A stretch of 64,000 nt of DNA from Cymodocea nodosa. Its lineage: Eukaryota; Streptophyta; Magnoliopsida; Alismatales; Cymodoceaceae. The notes beneath the pieces were generated by a model that was not told the DNA's origin, did no database searches, and worked only from the letters and a program-made list of their open reading frames with translations. The DNA lies in contig CM072335.1 of NCBI GenBank assembly GCA_036874045.1, positions 7,398,001 through 7,462,000 of the forward strand, written 5' to 3'. Both the position numbers and the translations under genes were made by a program. How positions within the stretch are numbered: the stretch's first letter is position 1; each line of letters starts with the position of its first letter. Shown one piece after another: positions 54,215-64,000 of this stretch.

Positions 54215-55470
54215 GCCTTTCTTGGCACGTGGTTCCAGCTTGCCATTGTTCACATGATAGTAAGCTGGACACCTGAAAATTCTGAGCTTTGAATAACTAG
54301 CAGATCTTTTCAACCATACCTCAAGAGGTATTTTCCCATCTAAGGTACTAGAAGGAGACCTATTCACTAGATAGGAAGTTGTGTTAATAGCCTCTGCCCA
54401 AAACTTCTTTCTCAAACCTGCATGAGATAGCATACAACGTGCCTTTTCTAGGAGTGTTTTGTTCAATCTTTCAGCCACTCCATTTTGCTGAGGGGTATAC
54501 CTAACAGTGTTATGCCGTGTAATGCCTTCATCTTTACAAAAGTTATCAAATTCTTGAAAACAAAAATCAAGACCATTATTAGTTCTAAGATATTTTACCT
54601 TTCTATCTGTTTGGTTTTCTACCTACTTCTTCCAATGCTTGAAGCAAGAAAAAGCTTCACTTTTGTGTGTCAAAAAGAAAACCCAGTTCATCCTTGAATG
54701 ATAGTCAATGATAGAAAGAAAATATCTGGAACCTGCAATTGAAGGCTGACGTGAAAGCCCCCAACAATCAACATGAATATAATCAAGAACTCCCTTGGAG
54801 CTATGCTGACTGCGTGCAAATGACACTCTTTTTTGTTTGCTAAAGACACAATGCTTACACATGTCAATACAAGCAACCTTGTGCCCATCAAACTTGCCCA
54901 GACTACTCAGTTTCTGCATTCCTTTCTGCCCCAAATGACCCATCCTTGAGTGCCACATGATAGAAAAATCTTGCTGATCAGATATAGCTGATGTAGCTGC
55001 ACCAACTATTGGAGTGCCCTACAAAATGTATAAGGGACTAGATTTGGTTCCCTTCATAACAACTAATGAGCCTTTCAGTATGCTGATCTTCCCCTCACCA
55101 CCTGTATATCTATAACCCTTAGCATCAAGGGTCATCAGTGAGATCAGACTTTTTCCAAGCTTTGGGACCTACCAAACGTCCTCCAGAATTCTAATTGTGC
55201 CATCATGCAGTTTAAATTTTATAGTGCCCACACCAACCCTAGAACACACATCATCATTGGTCAAAGTCACTTGACCACCCTCCACCTGCTCGTAGGTGTC
55301 AAAATACTCCCTAGTAGGAGTCATATGATGTGAAGCTCCTAAGTCCATAATCCACTGATCATCAGAATAGGCACTGCAACAAACTGTAAGAGAAAAGTCA
55401 TCACCTGATGTAGAACTGGTTTCTGCCACAACAGCCTTTCCTTTGTTCATAAGCTTGGGACAATGTGATT
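54215..55470 (-). pseudogene. Cop-D copia pol: protease and integrase, truncated
   Basis: A different copia lineage (Tork/Tnt1-like). From the right: protease WIMDLGASHHMTP, in which the catalytic Ser of DSG is Leu; VDVW-type end of the pre-integrase leader near 55170, then stops near 55148 and 55020. GAG-pre-integrase MWHSRMGHLGQKGMQKLSS and CKHCVFSKQKRVSF; integrase LDYIHVDCWGLSRQPS, IIDYHSRMNWVFFL, a broken stretch around 54622-54485, then MAERLNKTLLEKARCML and KFWAEAINTTSYLVNRSPS. The frame ends at KLEPRAKKG, where the Sire-A LTR begins; RT and RNase H are missing. The HVDCWG and DYHSR motifs carry two of the DDE residues. Confidence 0.87.
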
Positions 55471-56188
55471 TCCAATGTCTCTTCTCCTTATAGTAATGGC
55501 AAGTATCCCTAGAGTACTTGCCCTTCGACTTGCTTCTACTTCTATTCTTCCCTCCACCTTGTCTCTAGCTTCTTCCCCTGTTCTCTTACTGCTGAGCTAA
55601 GAGGCCAACACCACTTGCCTCGTTTCTACCATGCACCATGTGCCTGAGCTCCTTGGAATGAAGGTTGGACCTCACTTCTTCTAGTGTAATTGAATCTCTT
55701 CCAACTACACAAAACTGAACAAAGTTTTCATAACTCAATGGGAGTGAACAAAGCAAGATAAGAGCTACATCTTCATCTTCTATGATTACTCTAATATTCT
55801 TGACTTCCATCAGAATAGCATTTAGCTGATCTAAATGCTGCTTAAGAGGTACACCTTCTATCATCTTTAAAGAGAATAGTCTCTGCTTTAACAACAATTT
55901 GTTTGTTAAAGACTTAGTCATATACAATGACTCAAGTTTCTACCAAAGACCTAACTAGGTAGATTCATCAACTTCTATTATAACTTCATCAGACAAACAC
56001 AACAAGATGGTGGAGTGAACTTTCTCCTCCTGCAATTCAAACTCTGGCAAATTTCTATTCAGAGTAGTTTCCTTATTTAAAGGAGCCTAAATACCTTATT
56101 GTTTTAGAAGTGCTTTCATCTTAATTTGCCATAAGCTAAAGCTATTCCTACCATCAAACTTTTCTATCTTCAACCCCGAAGTATTCAT
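55471..56188 (-). pseudogene. Cop-D copia gag (broken)
   Basis: Start is the ATG complementary to 56186-56188 (MNTSGLKIEKFDGRNSFSLW). Tork/Tnt1-type gag (UBN2 family) with LLCLSDEVIIEVDE, LYMTKSLTNKLLLKQRLFSL and LILLCSLPLSYENFVQFCVV, ending in a zinc knuckle at about 55490-55455: CHYYKEKRHWKSHC, with Tyr in place of the second Cys. Stops at about 56097, 56088, 55950 and 55570 break the frame. The main open part is 55927-55586. Confidence 0.85.
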
Positions 56189-56925
56189 GTTTTCAAAATA
56201 ACAAACAACCAGCAATACACATGAGATACAATGTGATTTCAACAAACACAATTCTGCGGAAGGTACACAATAGCAAGCAATATCTCAACAACAACATGCT
56301 ACTGAAACTACTGATTTCAATGAAATGCAATCAGCCACAAGCCAAGCACACTACTTAGCACAAAACAGTAGCAAATACTCGCACAAACCAAGCACAAAAT
56401 CACAATCACAAAATGCCCAAAATCCGACAATCAAAGAGTCACTCGTCTAGAAAATTACTGTACCCTAGCCAAATGCCTCCTGTTGTATCTCTCTGAATAC
56501 GAAACTTCTGACCACGAAATTTTAAAGAAAGGAATTTCAGGAAGCTTACTACACCTCCTAAAAATTTGAGATGCAATGGAGCACGGACGAGTAAGGCGCA
56601 CGACTTGGCGTCGGAGTGTGCAGACTAGCGCCAGCGAGGACGGTAGTTACGGAAATGGGGGATATGCTTGCGGAAATAGCTTGAACCTTGATCAATATCT
56701 TCGAAATTTTAAAGGAAGGAATTTCAGGAAGCTTACTACACGTCCTCAAAATTTGAGACGCAACAGAGCACGGACGAGGAAGGCGCACAACTTGGCGTCG
56801 GAGTGTATAGACTGGTGCCGACGACGACGGCAATTACAACAATGGAGAGATCCCTTGCGAAAATGGCTTGAACCTTGATGAAACTCTTTGAAACTTCAGA
56901 TGCAAACCTGGAGATGTCCAACCTC
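56189..56925 (-). other. Cop-D 5' leader with internal duplication
   Basis: About 740 bases between primer site and gag. No conserved ORF: the short ones at 56558-56878 on both strands lie in the duplicated GC-rich part and share no known domain. Confidence 0.65.
56519..56885 (-). repeat. ~180-bp tandem duplication, GC-rich
   Basis: Two units, about 56519-56702 and 56703-56885. Each has AAAGGAATTTCAGGAAGCTTA-like starts (read in pieces: GGAATTTCAGGAAGC), then GAGCACGGACGAG, AAGGCGCAC, TTGGCGTCGGAGTGT, and ends GCTTGAACCTTGAT. They differ by about 10-15 percent by eye. This is the most GC-rich part of the window. Confidence 0.88.
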
Positions 56926-56937
56926 GCTTTGATACCA
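56926..56937 (-). other. Cop-D primer binding site
   Basis: Minus strand TGGTATCAAAGC, one mismatch to the initiator-Met-tRNA primer site, two bases after the LTR end. Confidence 0.88.
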
Positions 56938-56939
56938 GT

Positions 56940-57312
56940 TGTTGTGTGGAAAGATCAAACAAACGTGGAGCATCTAGAGGTGGCGTGGAGAAGAGATCTA
57001 CGTGGAAGAGAGGATTGCTAGTGGAGAATTCGAAGAACAACAAATTTACGTGGTTTCCCAACACAGGTACGTCCATGGGTGATCAATCTATCGTGATTCC
57101 TTGCTGTATGGTTGATGGTACAAAGAAGGGGGAGAACGAAATCAAGGGATAGTTTGGCATGGCATCCCTTGGATATGGATGACCCCTTACATATATAGGG
57201 GCAATGGTTGGTGATGCACAAAAGACAAGTTTGCCCTTATACAAATTATCAAAGAAATACAACCATATACAAAGACACATACATATACTTGATGGAAGAC
57301 ACACGCATCACA
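56940..57312 (-). mobile_element. Cop-D 5' LTR, ~373 bp
   Basis: In sense from TGTGATGCGTGTG to CCACACAACA. Short LTRs are usual for Tork-like copia. It is inserted in the gag of the second Cop-B copy (right flank ATATA, 57313-57317). The left partner LTR has been lost with the RT half of the element. Confidence 0.82.
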
Positions 57313-58137
57313 ATATACTTTTGTCTTTCGTGAATGACTTCTTCTCCATATCTCTAGATGTCTTTGCTAACCTGAAGTTCCTGCGTTTCTTCAACAGATT
57401 TCTAAATTTTCTGGCCAACAACAGCAAATCATCATTAGAATCACTAGTGACTTCTAATACTTTATCAACCTCAAAAGCCAGATCCCTTCTAGGATTTTTC
57501 CCTTTTGGATCTAAATGTTATACTTCATAGGTTGTTAGATTTCCTATGAGATCATCAAGAGTATATGTATTTAAGTCTTTGGACTCTTCAATAGATGTTG
57601 TCTTTTAAGCCCAAATTTTAGTTAAAGTTCTAAGGATCTTTCTTACCAAGTCTTTTTCCTCGAATTTCTTGCCTAAAGATTTTAATGAATTTACAATCTC
57701 AAGAAAACAGAAAAACATGTCAGAGATGCATTTATTTTCGTGCATTTTAAAAAGCTCATATTTATGTACTAACATATTGATCTTAGATTCCTTGACCTGA
57801 TTAGTAACTTCATTGGCAACTTCTAATGCATGCCATATCTCATATACAGTTTGATATGCAGAAACTTTATTAAATTGATTTGAGATAAAGCACAAAACAA
57901 GATGTTTAAACATTTAGCATTCAGTGTCATTCGCTCCTTTTCATCAAAAGTCAAAGTATCATATGGAGTCGTAAGGAACACTATAGGATTGCTAATTATA
58001 TGTCATAGTTTAAAATCAATTGACTGAAAGAATACTTTCATCCTATATTTCCAGTAGCCATAATTGCTACCTTCAAACATAGGAGGACGATTAGTGGTCT
58101 GTCCTTCAGTCATAACTAAGATTTCAGAATTATCCAT
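57313..58137 (-). pseudogene. Cop-B copy 2 gag, 5' part
   Basis: Start ATG complementary to 58135-58137 (same leader motif as 3741). About 95 percent similar by eye to 2905-3741. Frame errors near 57880 (one base lost in LSHDQFNK) and a stop near 57607. The capsid region ESKINMLVHKYELFKMHENK is at about 57740-57800. It ends at 57313 because Cop-D is inserted there; the rest of this gag-pol is not in the window. Confidence 0.88.
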
Positions 58138-58223
58138 TTTAAACAGATGATCCAAAGTAAATGATAGGAAAAACCGATTCCTAAATAGAGAAATGAAAGC
58201 TTTTAATTATGATAATAATGAAT

Positions 58224-58237
58224 GCTCTGATACCAGT
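58224..58237 (-). other. Primer binding site of Cop-B copy 2
   Basis: Minus strand ACTGGTATCAGAGC adjoining the LTR end, preceded by an 86-base leader. Confidence 0.92.
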
Positions 58238-61084
58238 TGTAGGATCGTCTATATCACAAGACAAGGGTGAATTGTGTCTTTAGTAATTAAATACTAGCGG
58301 ATAAAACAAGAGCACAAAACACTCGTAAATGAAATTCTATTCTTTTATTTCAAGACAGAATTTACAATATCTTTTCAGCTCAATTTCCTTCTTGATGATT
58401 TTGATACAGTAATGTTAGATATACAATTCAAATAGGAAAACAAAGCTCTTATTCAAAACTAATTTTGAATTGTATAAAACCTTATCTTTATGCACACAGC
58501 TTCTTTCTTTCTCTTTGCTCAGCTTCTGTATCTCTTCTTCTCTAGTTGTCGAATTTCCAGACTTCTTACGTTTGCAGCTCCTTTTCTAAAATTGCTTGGA
58601 ATTTCGAACTTCTTCTGATGTTGGAGAATTTTTCAGAATATGAATATTCAAACTTAACTTTTCAGTTAGAGATCCGGATTGAATATTCAGACTTGGTTTT
58701 TGAGATTGTGATCCTCTTCTGTAATGTAGCTCGTACTCTCTATTAGTAGTCGAACTCTATTGTCTTTCACCTTCAGCATGTTCATCCACTTGATCCACAA
58801 TTGTTTGGATTAAAATGTTGCATATTTTTATAGGATCTTATTGGTTAAGTAGATTTACATGAGATTTATTAAAGTCATATTATGCATTTATTTCATTATT
58901 TAACCAATAAGAACCAATCCCCATTTTATATAGTTAAAAGTAGGAAATTATTTCAAACATGCATCATTTATGAATTTTATGGATGACTTGATATTTTGAT
59001 GTATTTATTGTTGTGAAAAGTTTATAATTCAATAGAAGATCATGGAAATTGAAGATTGGAGAAAGAAAATCAAGTGGGATTTAATCCCAATCGTTGAATC
59101 AAAGATGGATCTCCAAACTTGGAAACTCTCTATATAAAAGAGAGTGATGCACATCTAGGTCTAGCTCTTGCTCTTTTGGACCTCCACCTCATTCCAGCAG
59201 CCGTCCTCCACACTTCCAAAGGGGAGCTCGTGATCTTGAAGGAGGGAAGAATACCAGCAGCCATTTCTCCACACTTTCAACTTGGATTCCTCTTCAAAGC
59301 TCATTCCACAAGTCATCTCCACCAACAATCCTTCATCCCTCACATACAATAAAAGGCAGCCACACGTCCTTGTTGTTGTGAGCGTTTTTCCTCTATCATT
59401 TCTTCACTCCACGTCTTCCTACACTTCAGATCTATGTTTATCTTTAAGTTTACAATAGATTTATGTATTTAGATGTAAGTTTCTTCAAGTTTTATTGTAT
59501 CAAATAAGTTCATAGTAGACAGATTCGTATTTTTATGTGTTTATGCAATTGTATCCGAAAAACCTTGTTATTTCATTGCTAAAATCATAGAAACAGACGT
59601 GATTGATGTTCTAATATCATGTATTGATGTTTACGGATGCTCCCATGAAGAAATCTTATTGTGTTATGTGAAAAAAAATTCGTATATGATGAAGATCTCG
59701 TATGCTTGTTTGCAGATTTGCAGTTTTGTTGATCTATTTTTATTCCGAGAGTTCATATGCGTTCTGGAGCGATTCTGTTTAACTGAAAATTCTGACAAAA
59801 TTCTTAACCGTGCTATTATAAGTCTTCTATGATTCTGTAAAATTTCATAGCAATCCGAGAAGATTTGTTGCCATTTTGAAGCTATAACTCTATCGAGCAC
59901 AGAATTCGGTCTGAGACTCTTTTGTCATGATTGTAACGTATTTTTCTTAAAAATTCAAATAAATATTTCATTAATATCTACATTCTATATATTTTGCAAC
60001 GCATCTGATTTTGTTATTTTTTGTTGAGTAATTCTGGATTTATAAGGTTTTTAAGATACTGTTGTTAACACGCAGAAGTTTCCAATTTTATGCATCATTT
60101 TCAATCCCCGAATTTTCAGTCATAACATTCATGGGTTTTTAAGTGTGAAAATTTTTATCTAAAGTCCACATTAACAGATCTGATTGAGATTAAATTTTCA
60201 GTCTAATCTGTTGATTGGTCGATAAATTAAAAATCCGTGGACTTACTTTTTTTGTAGTCTAATCTATTTTTGGAAAGTATTTGCTTACCATATTCTTGTA
60301 ATTAGAATCCTAGATTATCCCCATTTCTCTGTGGTTCAACCCGTACTTGCCGACGTACTTCATTAGACGCTGTGCAATTGCGGTTTATAAATTTAAAACT
60401 TCTAAAATACCCAAACAACAATCCATAATCCAAAATCCACGTACTAATTTTCTCTTTAATCCAAATTACTTTCTATTTTAATTTCCACTTTCTCCACTAA
60501 CATTTTGAATTTCCACAATCTCCACTTCGTAGATTCACTGAAACTTTATCTTCCTGGAGTCTTGTAGAATATCTTCTAAGTCTTCGATTTAATCGAACAT
60601 TTATCCTTTAAGTCTTGTAAAAAAACTCGAACACTTATCCTTTAACTCTTCGAGTTTTTGCACCTGCAAAACACGTGACTAAACAAAGAAACTTATCTGT
60701 TCATTAGTCCTTTTATAAAACTCGAACAGTTATCTATCTATGCGTATAAAAACTCGAACAGTTATCTAACTATTCGATTTTTCATTACCGAACGCACATG
60801 GAAAACACGTGATAACTTAAAACATTAAAAACACACATGCAGATAACCTTAACTATATGAGTTTTTTAACATAAAGTATTCGACAAAAATGAAACGTTAA
60901 CTATCTGAAAGTTTAACTATTGCAAATCTAACTCTTTGGAAATCTTTAATTTATCCGACATAAAAATGAAACTTTCCGATAATATGTTAACTATTATACT
61001 TAGAAAAATATACTTAGAGAATATTATGTAAACTTATTTAAATACGTTAATAAAGCATATATCATCAAAATTAAATACCTAACA
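58238..61084 (-). mobile_element. Cop-B copy 2 5' LTR, split by a Gyp-3 solo LTR
   Basis: LTR halves 58238-58801 and 60423-61084 total about 1,226 bp once the insertion and one target copy are removed, matching the 1,220 bp of the first copy. Sense start TGTTAGGTATTT is intact at 61084. Near the primer site the C-run is shortened (CACCCTTGTC). It adjoins integrase sequence of a plus-strand copia at 61085. Confidence 0.9.
58802..60417 (+). mobile_element. Gyp-3 solo LTR, 1,616 bp
   Basis: Perfect 7-base inverted ends (TGTTTGG ... CCAAACA) and a perfect 5-bp target duplication ACAAT (58797-58801, 60418-60422). TATA-like TATATAAAAG at 59131. Its 3' end has TGTGGTTCAACCCGTACTTG (60331-60350), the signature of Athila/Tat-like LTRs. 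No coding region: frames at 59119 and 59599 have no recognisable domain. Orientation plus, judged from TATA and 3' signature. Confidence 0.88.
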
Positions 61085-63341
61085 ATCACAGATATTCTTT
61101 TCCAAGAGCACCGTCTCAAAATGGTGTTGTTGAGAGAAAGAATAGATCACTTCAGGAGATGGCCAGAACTATGTTAAATGAACATAATTTACCTCAAAAT
61201 CTTTGAGCTGAAGCAATGAATACAGCTTGTTATATTATTAACAGAAGTCACTTAAGACCTATTGTTAATAAAACTCCTTTTGAAATTATGTTTGATAGGA
61301 TTCCAAAAATTTCTTATATGAAACCATTTGGCTGCAAGTGTTTTATCCTTAACACTAAGGATAAAAGGGATAAATTTCAAGCCAAAGCGGATGAAGGAAT
61401 TTTTGTAGGTTACTCTACTAGAAGTAAAGCCTATAGAGTGTATAATAAGACTTCTAAAACCATTGAAGAAACCATTCATGTAGGCTTCAATGAAAATTCT
61501 TTTAGAAAATCTCAATCTAAAGTTTATAATGATGATATGATCAATTTCCCAAAAGAATTAGAGGGAAAGAATTAGAGATCAATAGAGAGATTGAAGATTT
61601 ATCTAAGAAAATTAAAAATATGAACTGAAATGATCAAGCTAATGATCAAAGTGATGTAACTTTAGATGTTGATGAGAATATTGAGGAAAATCATAGAAAT
61701 TGACGTTATTCTTCGTCACATCCCATCACTCAAATCATTGGTAATATTAATGAGGGAGTTAAAACTAGAGCTTCAATTAATTTAAATAGTATGTGTATGT
61801 TTGTTTCTATGATGGAACCAAAGAATATAGAAGAAGCATTATTTGATGAACATTGGATAGTAGTGCAAGAAGAACTAAATCAATTCATCAGGAATGATGT
61901 TTGGGAATTAGTTTCTCCACTTGAAAATCAGTCCATAATAGGTACAAAGTGGATCTTTAGAAACAAAACTAATGAGATTGGTCAAGTTATAAGAAACAAA
62001 GCTAGATTAGTTGCACAAGGGTATACATAGGAAGGACTTGATTATGATGAAACATTTGCTCCTATAGCTAGGTTAGAAAGTATTAGAATATTATTGGCCT
62101 ATGCTTGTTATATGGATTTTAAACTATATCAAATGGATGTTAAGAGTGCATTTCTAAATGGTTTAATTAATGAAGAAGTTTATGTGAAACAACCACCTGG
62201 ATTTGAAGATATTAAAAATCCTGACTATGTGTATAAATTGAAAAAGGCCTTATATGGTTTGAAGCAAGTGCCTAGATCATGGTATGAAAGGTTATCTACT
62301 TTTCTAATAGAACAAGGATATATCATGGGAAAAGTAGACCGTACTCTATTTATCAAGAAAGATGATAAAGATCAGATTGTTGTTCAAATATATGTGGATG
62401 ATATAATCTTTGGAGCAACTTCTGATAAACTGATAAAAATATTTTCTGAAAAGATGACTAGTCAATTTGAAATGAGTATGATAGGAGAACTTTCATATTT
62501 TCTAGGACTTCAAATTAAGCAAATGGATAAAGGTATATTTTTAAATCAGGAAAAATATGTAGATGAAATACTTAAGAAATTTAATTTTAGTGATACAAGG
62601 ATTTGAGGAACTCCTATGAGTACTTCTTTAAAGTTAGATATTGATGATATAAGAAAACCAATAGATCAAAGAAAATACAAAAGTATGATTGGTTCGTTAC
62701 TTTATTTGACATCTAGTAGACCTAATATTATGTTTGTTGTGTATGCTTATACTAGATTTCAATCTAATCTTAAAGAATCACACTCAATTGCTGTTAAAAG
62801 AATATTTAGATATATACAATGAACTAAAAATTTCAAACTGTATTATTCCAAGGATAGTTCAATAGATCTTATAGGATATACTAATGCTGATTACGTAGGA
62901 TCTAAATCTGATAAAAAAAGTACTAGTAGCACATGTCAATTATTGGGAAATAATTTGGTGTCATGGTTTAGTAAAAAGCAAAACTGTATAGCACTTTCAA
63001 CCACTGAAGTTGAATATGTTGCTATTGCATTGTGCTGCACTTAGATTCTGTCAATAAGGTAAACTTTAGAGGACTTTGGATTATCTTATAATACAACTGA
63101 GATTTATTGTGACAGCAATTCTGCAATAAATCTTTCCAAAAATCCTGTATTACATTCTAGAGCAAAGCATATAGAGGTTAGACATCATTTTCTAAGAGAC
63201 AACATAATTAAAGGTAAAATTAAATTAGGATTTGTATCTAGTAAAAATCAACTAGCTTATATATTTACAAAACCTCTAGATGAAAATACATTCTACAACA
63301 TAAGATTAAATTTAGGTATTTGTAGGCTATGTGATGTGTAA
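61085..63341 (+). pseudogene. Sire-A-like copia pol: integrase C-terminal part, RT, RNase H
   Basis: Starts abruptly in integrase at RYSFPRAPSQNGVVERKN, so only the last catalytic Glu of the DDE triad is present. It continues with NTACYIINRSHLRP, CFILNTKDKRDKFQAK and DEGIFVGYSTRSKAYRVYN. RT: ELNQFIRNDVWELVS, KWIFRNKTNEIGQV, MDVKSAFLNGLINEEVYV, LYGLKQVPRSWYERLS and IYVDDIIFGATSDKL, all catalytic Asp residues kept. RNase H: YTNADYVGSKSDKKST (first Asp to Asn) and ALSTTEVEY. Stops near 61204, 61573, 61702, 62028, 62604, 62819, 63041 and 63060. Ends GICRLCDV with TAA at 63339-63341. Confidence 0.9.
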
Positions 63342-64000
63342 AATGCTTAAACTTCACAAAAAGATAAATTTTGTTGATGATGTTGTCTACCTCATAGATA
63401 TTATATACTTATTATAAATATCTGAGTAATATCTAAACTCCTACGTAAGATACTATGTATTTATTGTAAAATTATAGTAATATCTTATTGATTTTACGTA
63501 TTTTATCAATTTTAATGGTTTTCAAAATTTTAAGTGGAAGTGTTAATGAAAAACATTAAATTCCTCTAAAATCTTGAAATTTTGATTAAGTGATTTTCGT
63601 TGAATCAACGAAAGTGCATATGATCAAGAATGAGTTTGACTTTATTGATTAAACTTGTAGAATAATTATAAGTAATTCATCTTAAACTACTAATCAAAAG
63701 TATGAGCTTATTGAAACTGATTCATAGTTTCAGTAAAATTATAAACGTTAAAATTATATGAGATTTGTGTTTTATTGCATCTGTATTAATGAAATACATA
63801 CATACTATGCTTAAAATGAAAAGTGCTTACAAAGTGAAAATCTTTGAAAGTTTATTGATTAGTTTGATCATGAGTCTTTTGTACTTGAGCAGATAGGTAT
63901 GTAAGGATTGTTGTTTTGAAAAAGGACTCTTTAAATCTGGAAACCTAAAGTCCTGATCAGACTTGGGATTGTTGACTGAAAGCTCATTACACGAGTACAT
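63342..64000 (+). other. Sire-A-like pol-ORF3 spacer, cut by window edge
   Basis: No gene. Collinear with 23159-23800 and 36246-36910, including CTTTGA-AGTTTATTGATTAG near 63842 and TTTAAATCTGG near 63930. ORF3 would be expected about 1 kb beyond the window. Confidence 0.75.

Noticed and set aside
56558-57304. Several overlapping frames on both strands in the Cop-D leader and LTR
   Set aside because: They result from GC-rich, duplicated leader sequence; none shows a domain or a conserved start.
59119-59352. 77-codon frame after the TATA box of the Gyp-3 LTR
   Set aside because: No recognisable domain; its position just after TATA suggests untranslated leader, and a competing frame exists on the other strand.

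Overview
This is plant nuclear DNA made almost entirely of long terminal repeat (LTR) retrotransposons, nested and decayed. The evidence is direct: initiator-Met-tRNA-type primer binding sites (TGGTATCAGAGC) beside TG...CA LTRs, Ty1/copia gag-protease-integrase-RT-RNase H order, and Ty3/gypsy LTRs with a GCGCCGTTACCGAGG primer site. The base composition is AT-rich. An angiosperm, probably a eudicot, fits best; I cannot name the species. The only host-type gene is a broken F-box gene. I saw no tRNA, rRNA, CRISPR array or prokaryotic system.

Family labels used here are local. Sire-A is a Sirevirus-like copia family with ~1.55 kb LTRs (TGTTGAGTATT...CCTACA), paired polypurine tracts and a large extra ORF (ORF3) after pol. 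Cop-B is a related copia family with ~1.22 kb LTRs (TGTTAGGTATT...CCTACA). Cop-C is a copia family with 1.58 kb LTRs (TGAAAGGACC...CTTAACA). Cop-D is a short-LTR, Tork/Tnt1-like copia family. Gyp-1, Gyp-2 and Gyp-3 are three gypsy-type LTR families (Athila/Tat-like PBS or gag where visible).

Layout. 1-5065: Cop-B element on the minus strand (RT start, integrase, protease, gag, PBS, 5' LTR), inserted in the gag of a minus-strand Gyp-1 element (gag, leader, PBS, LTR to 8267). 8268-8341: inverted tip of a copia LTR. 8342-12481: decayed plus-strand Sire-A-like gag-pol. 12482-17685: second minus-strand Gyp-1 LTR, its upstream non-coding region and the F-box pseudogene. 17686-26973: plus-strand Sire-A-like element with a Gyp-1 solo LTR in RT (target duplication GTATG) and a decayed ORF3, itself broken by Cop-C (26974-31321). 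31342-54214: two Sire-A copies in tandem sharing the middle LTR (LTR-A-LTR-B-LTR); copy A's ORF3 carries a Gyp-2 solo LTR. 54215-57312: minus-strand Cop-D element. 57313-61084: minus-strand Cop-B gag and 5' LTR, the LTR split by a Gyp-3 solo LTR (target duplication ACAAT). 61085-64000: plus-strand Sire-A-like integrase end, RT, RNase H and spacer.

No element looks autonomous: every gag-pol has stops, frameshifts or deletions. The most interesting signals are in non-coding DNA. Copia and gypsy LTRs share same-sense U3 blocks; the same short motifs (AACTCGTTAAGTTAG-like, TAACTATCCGAA-like, and G-boxes) recur through four families. The Sire-A spacer between pol and ORF3 is homologous to the region upstream of a Gyp-1 LTR where the F-box gene sits. 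ORF3 has its own conserved promoter-like block. A stop codon followed by a splice-acceptor-like TTTGCAG lies between gag and protease in nearly every copy.
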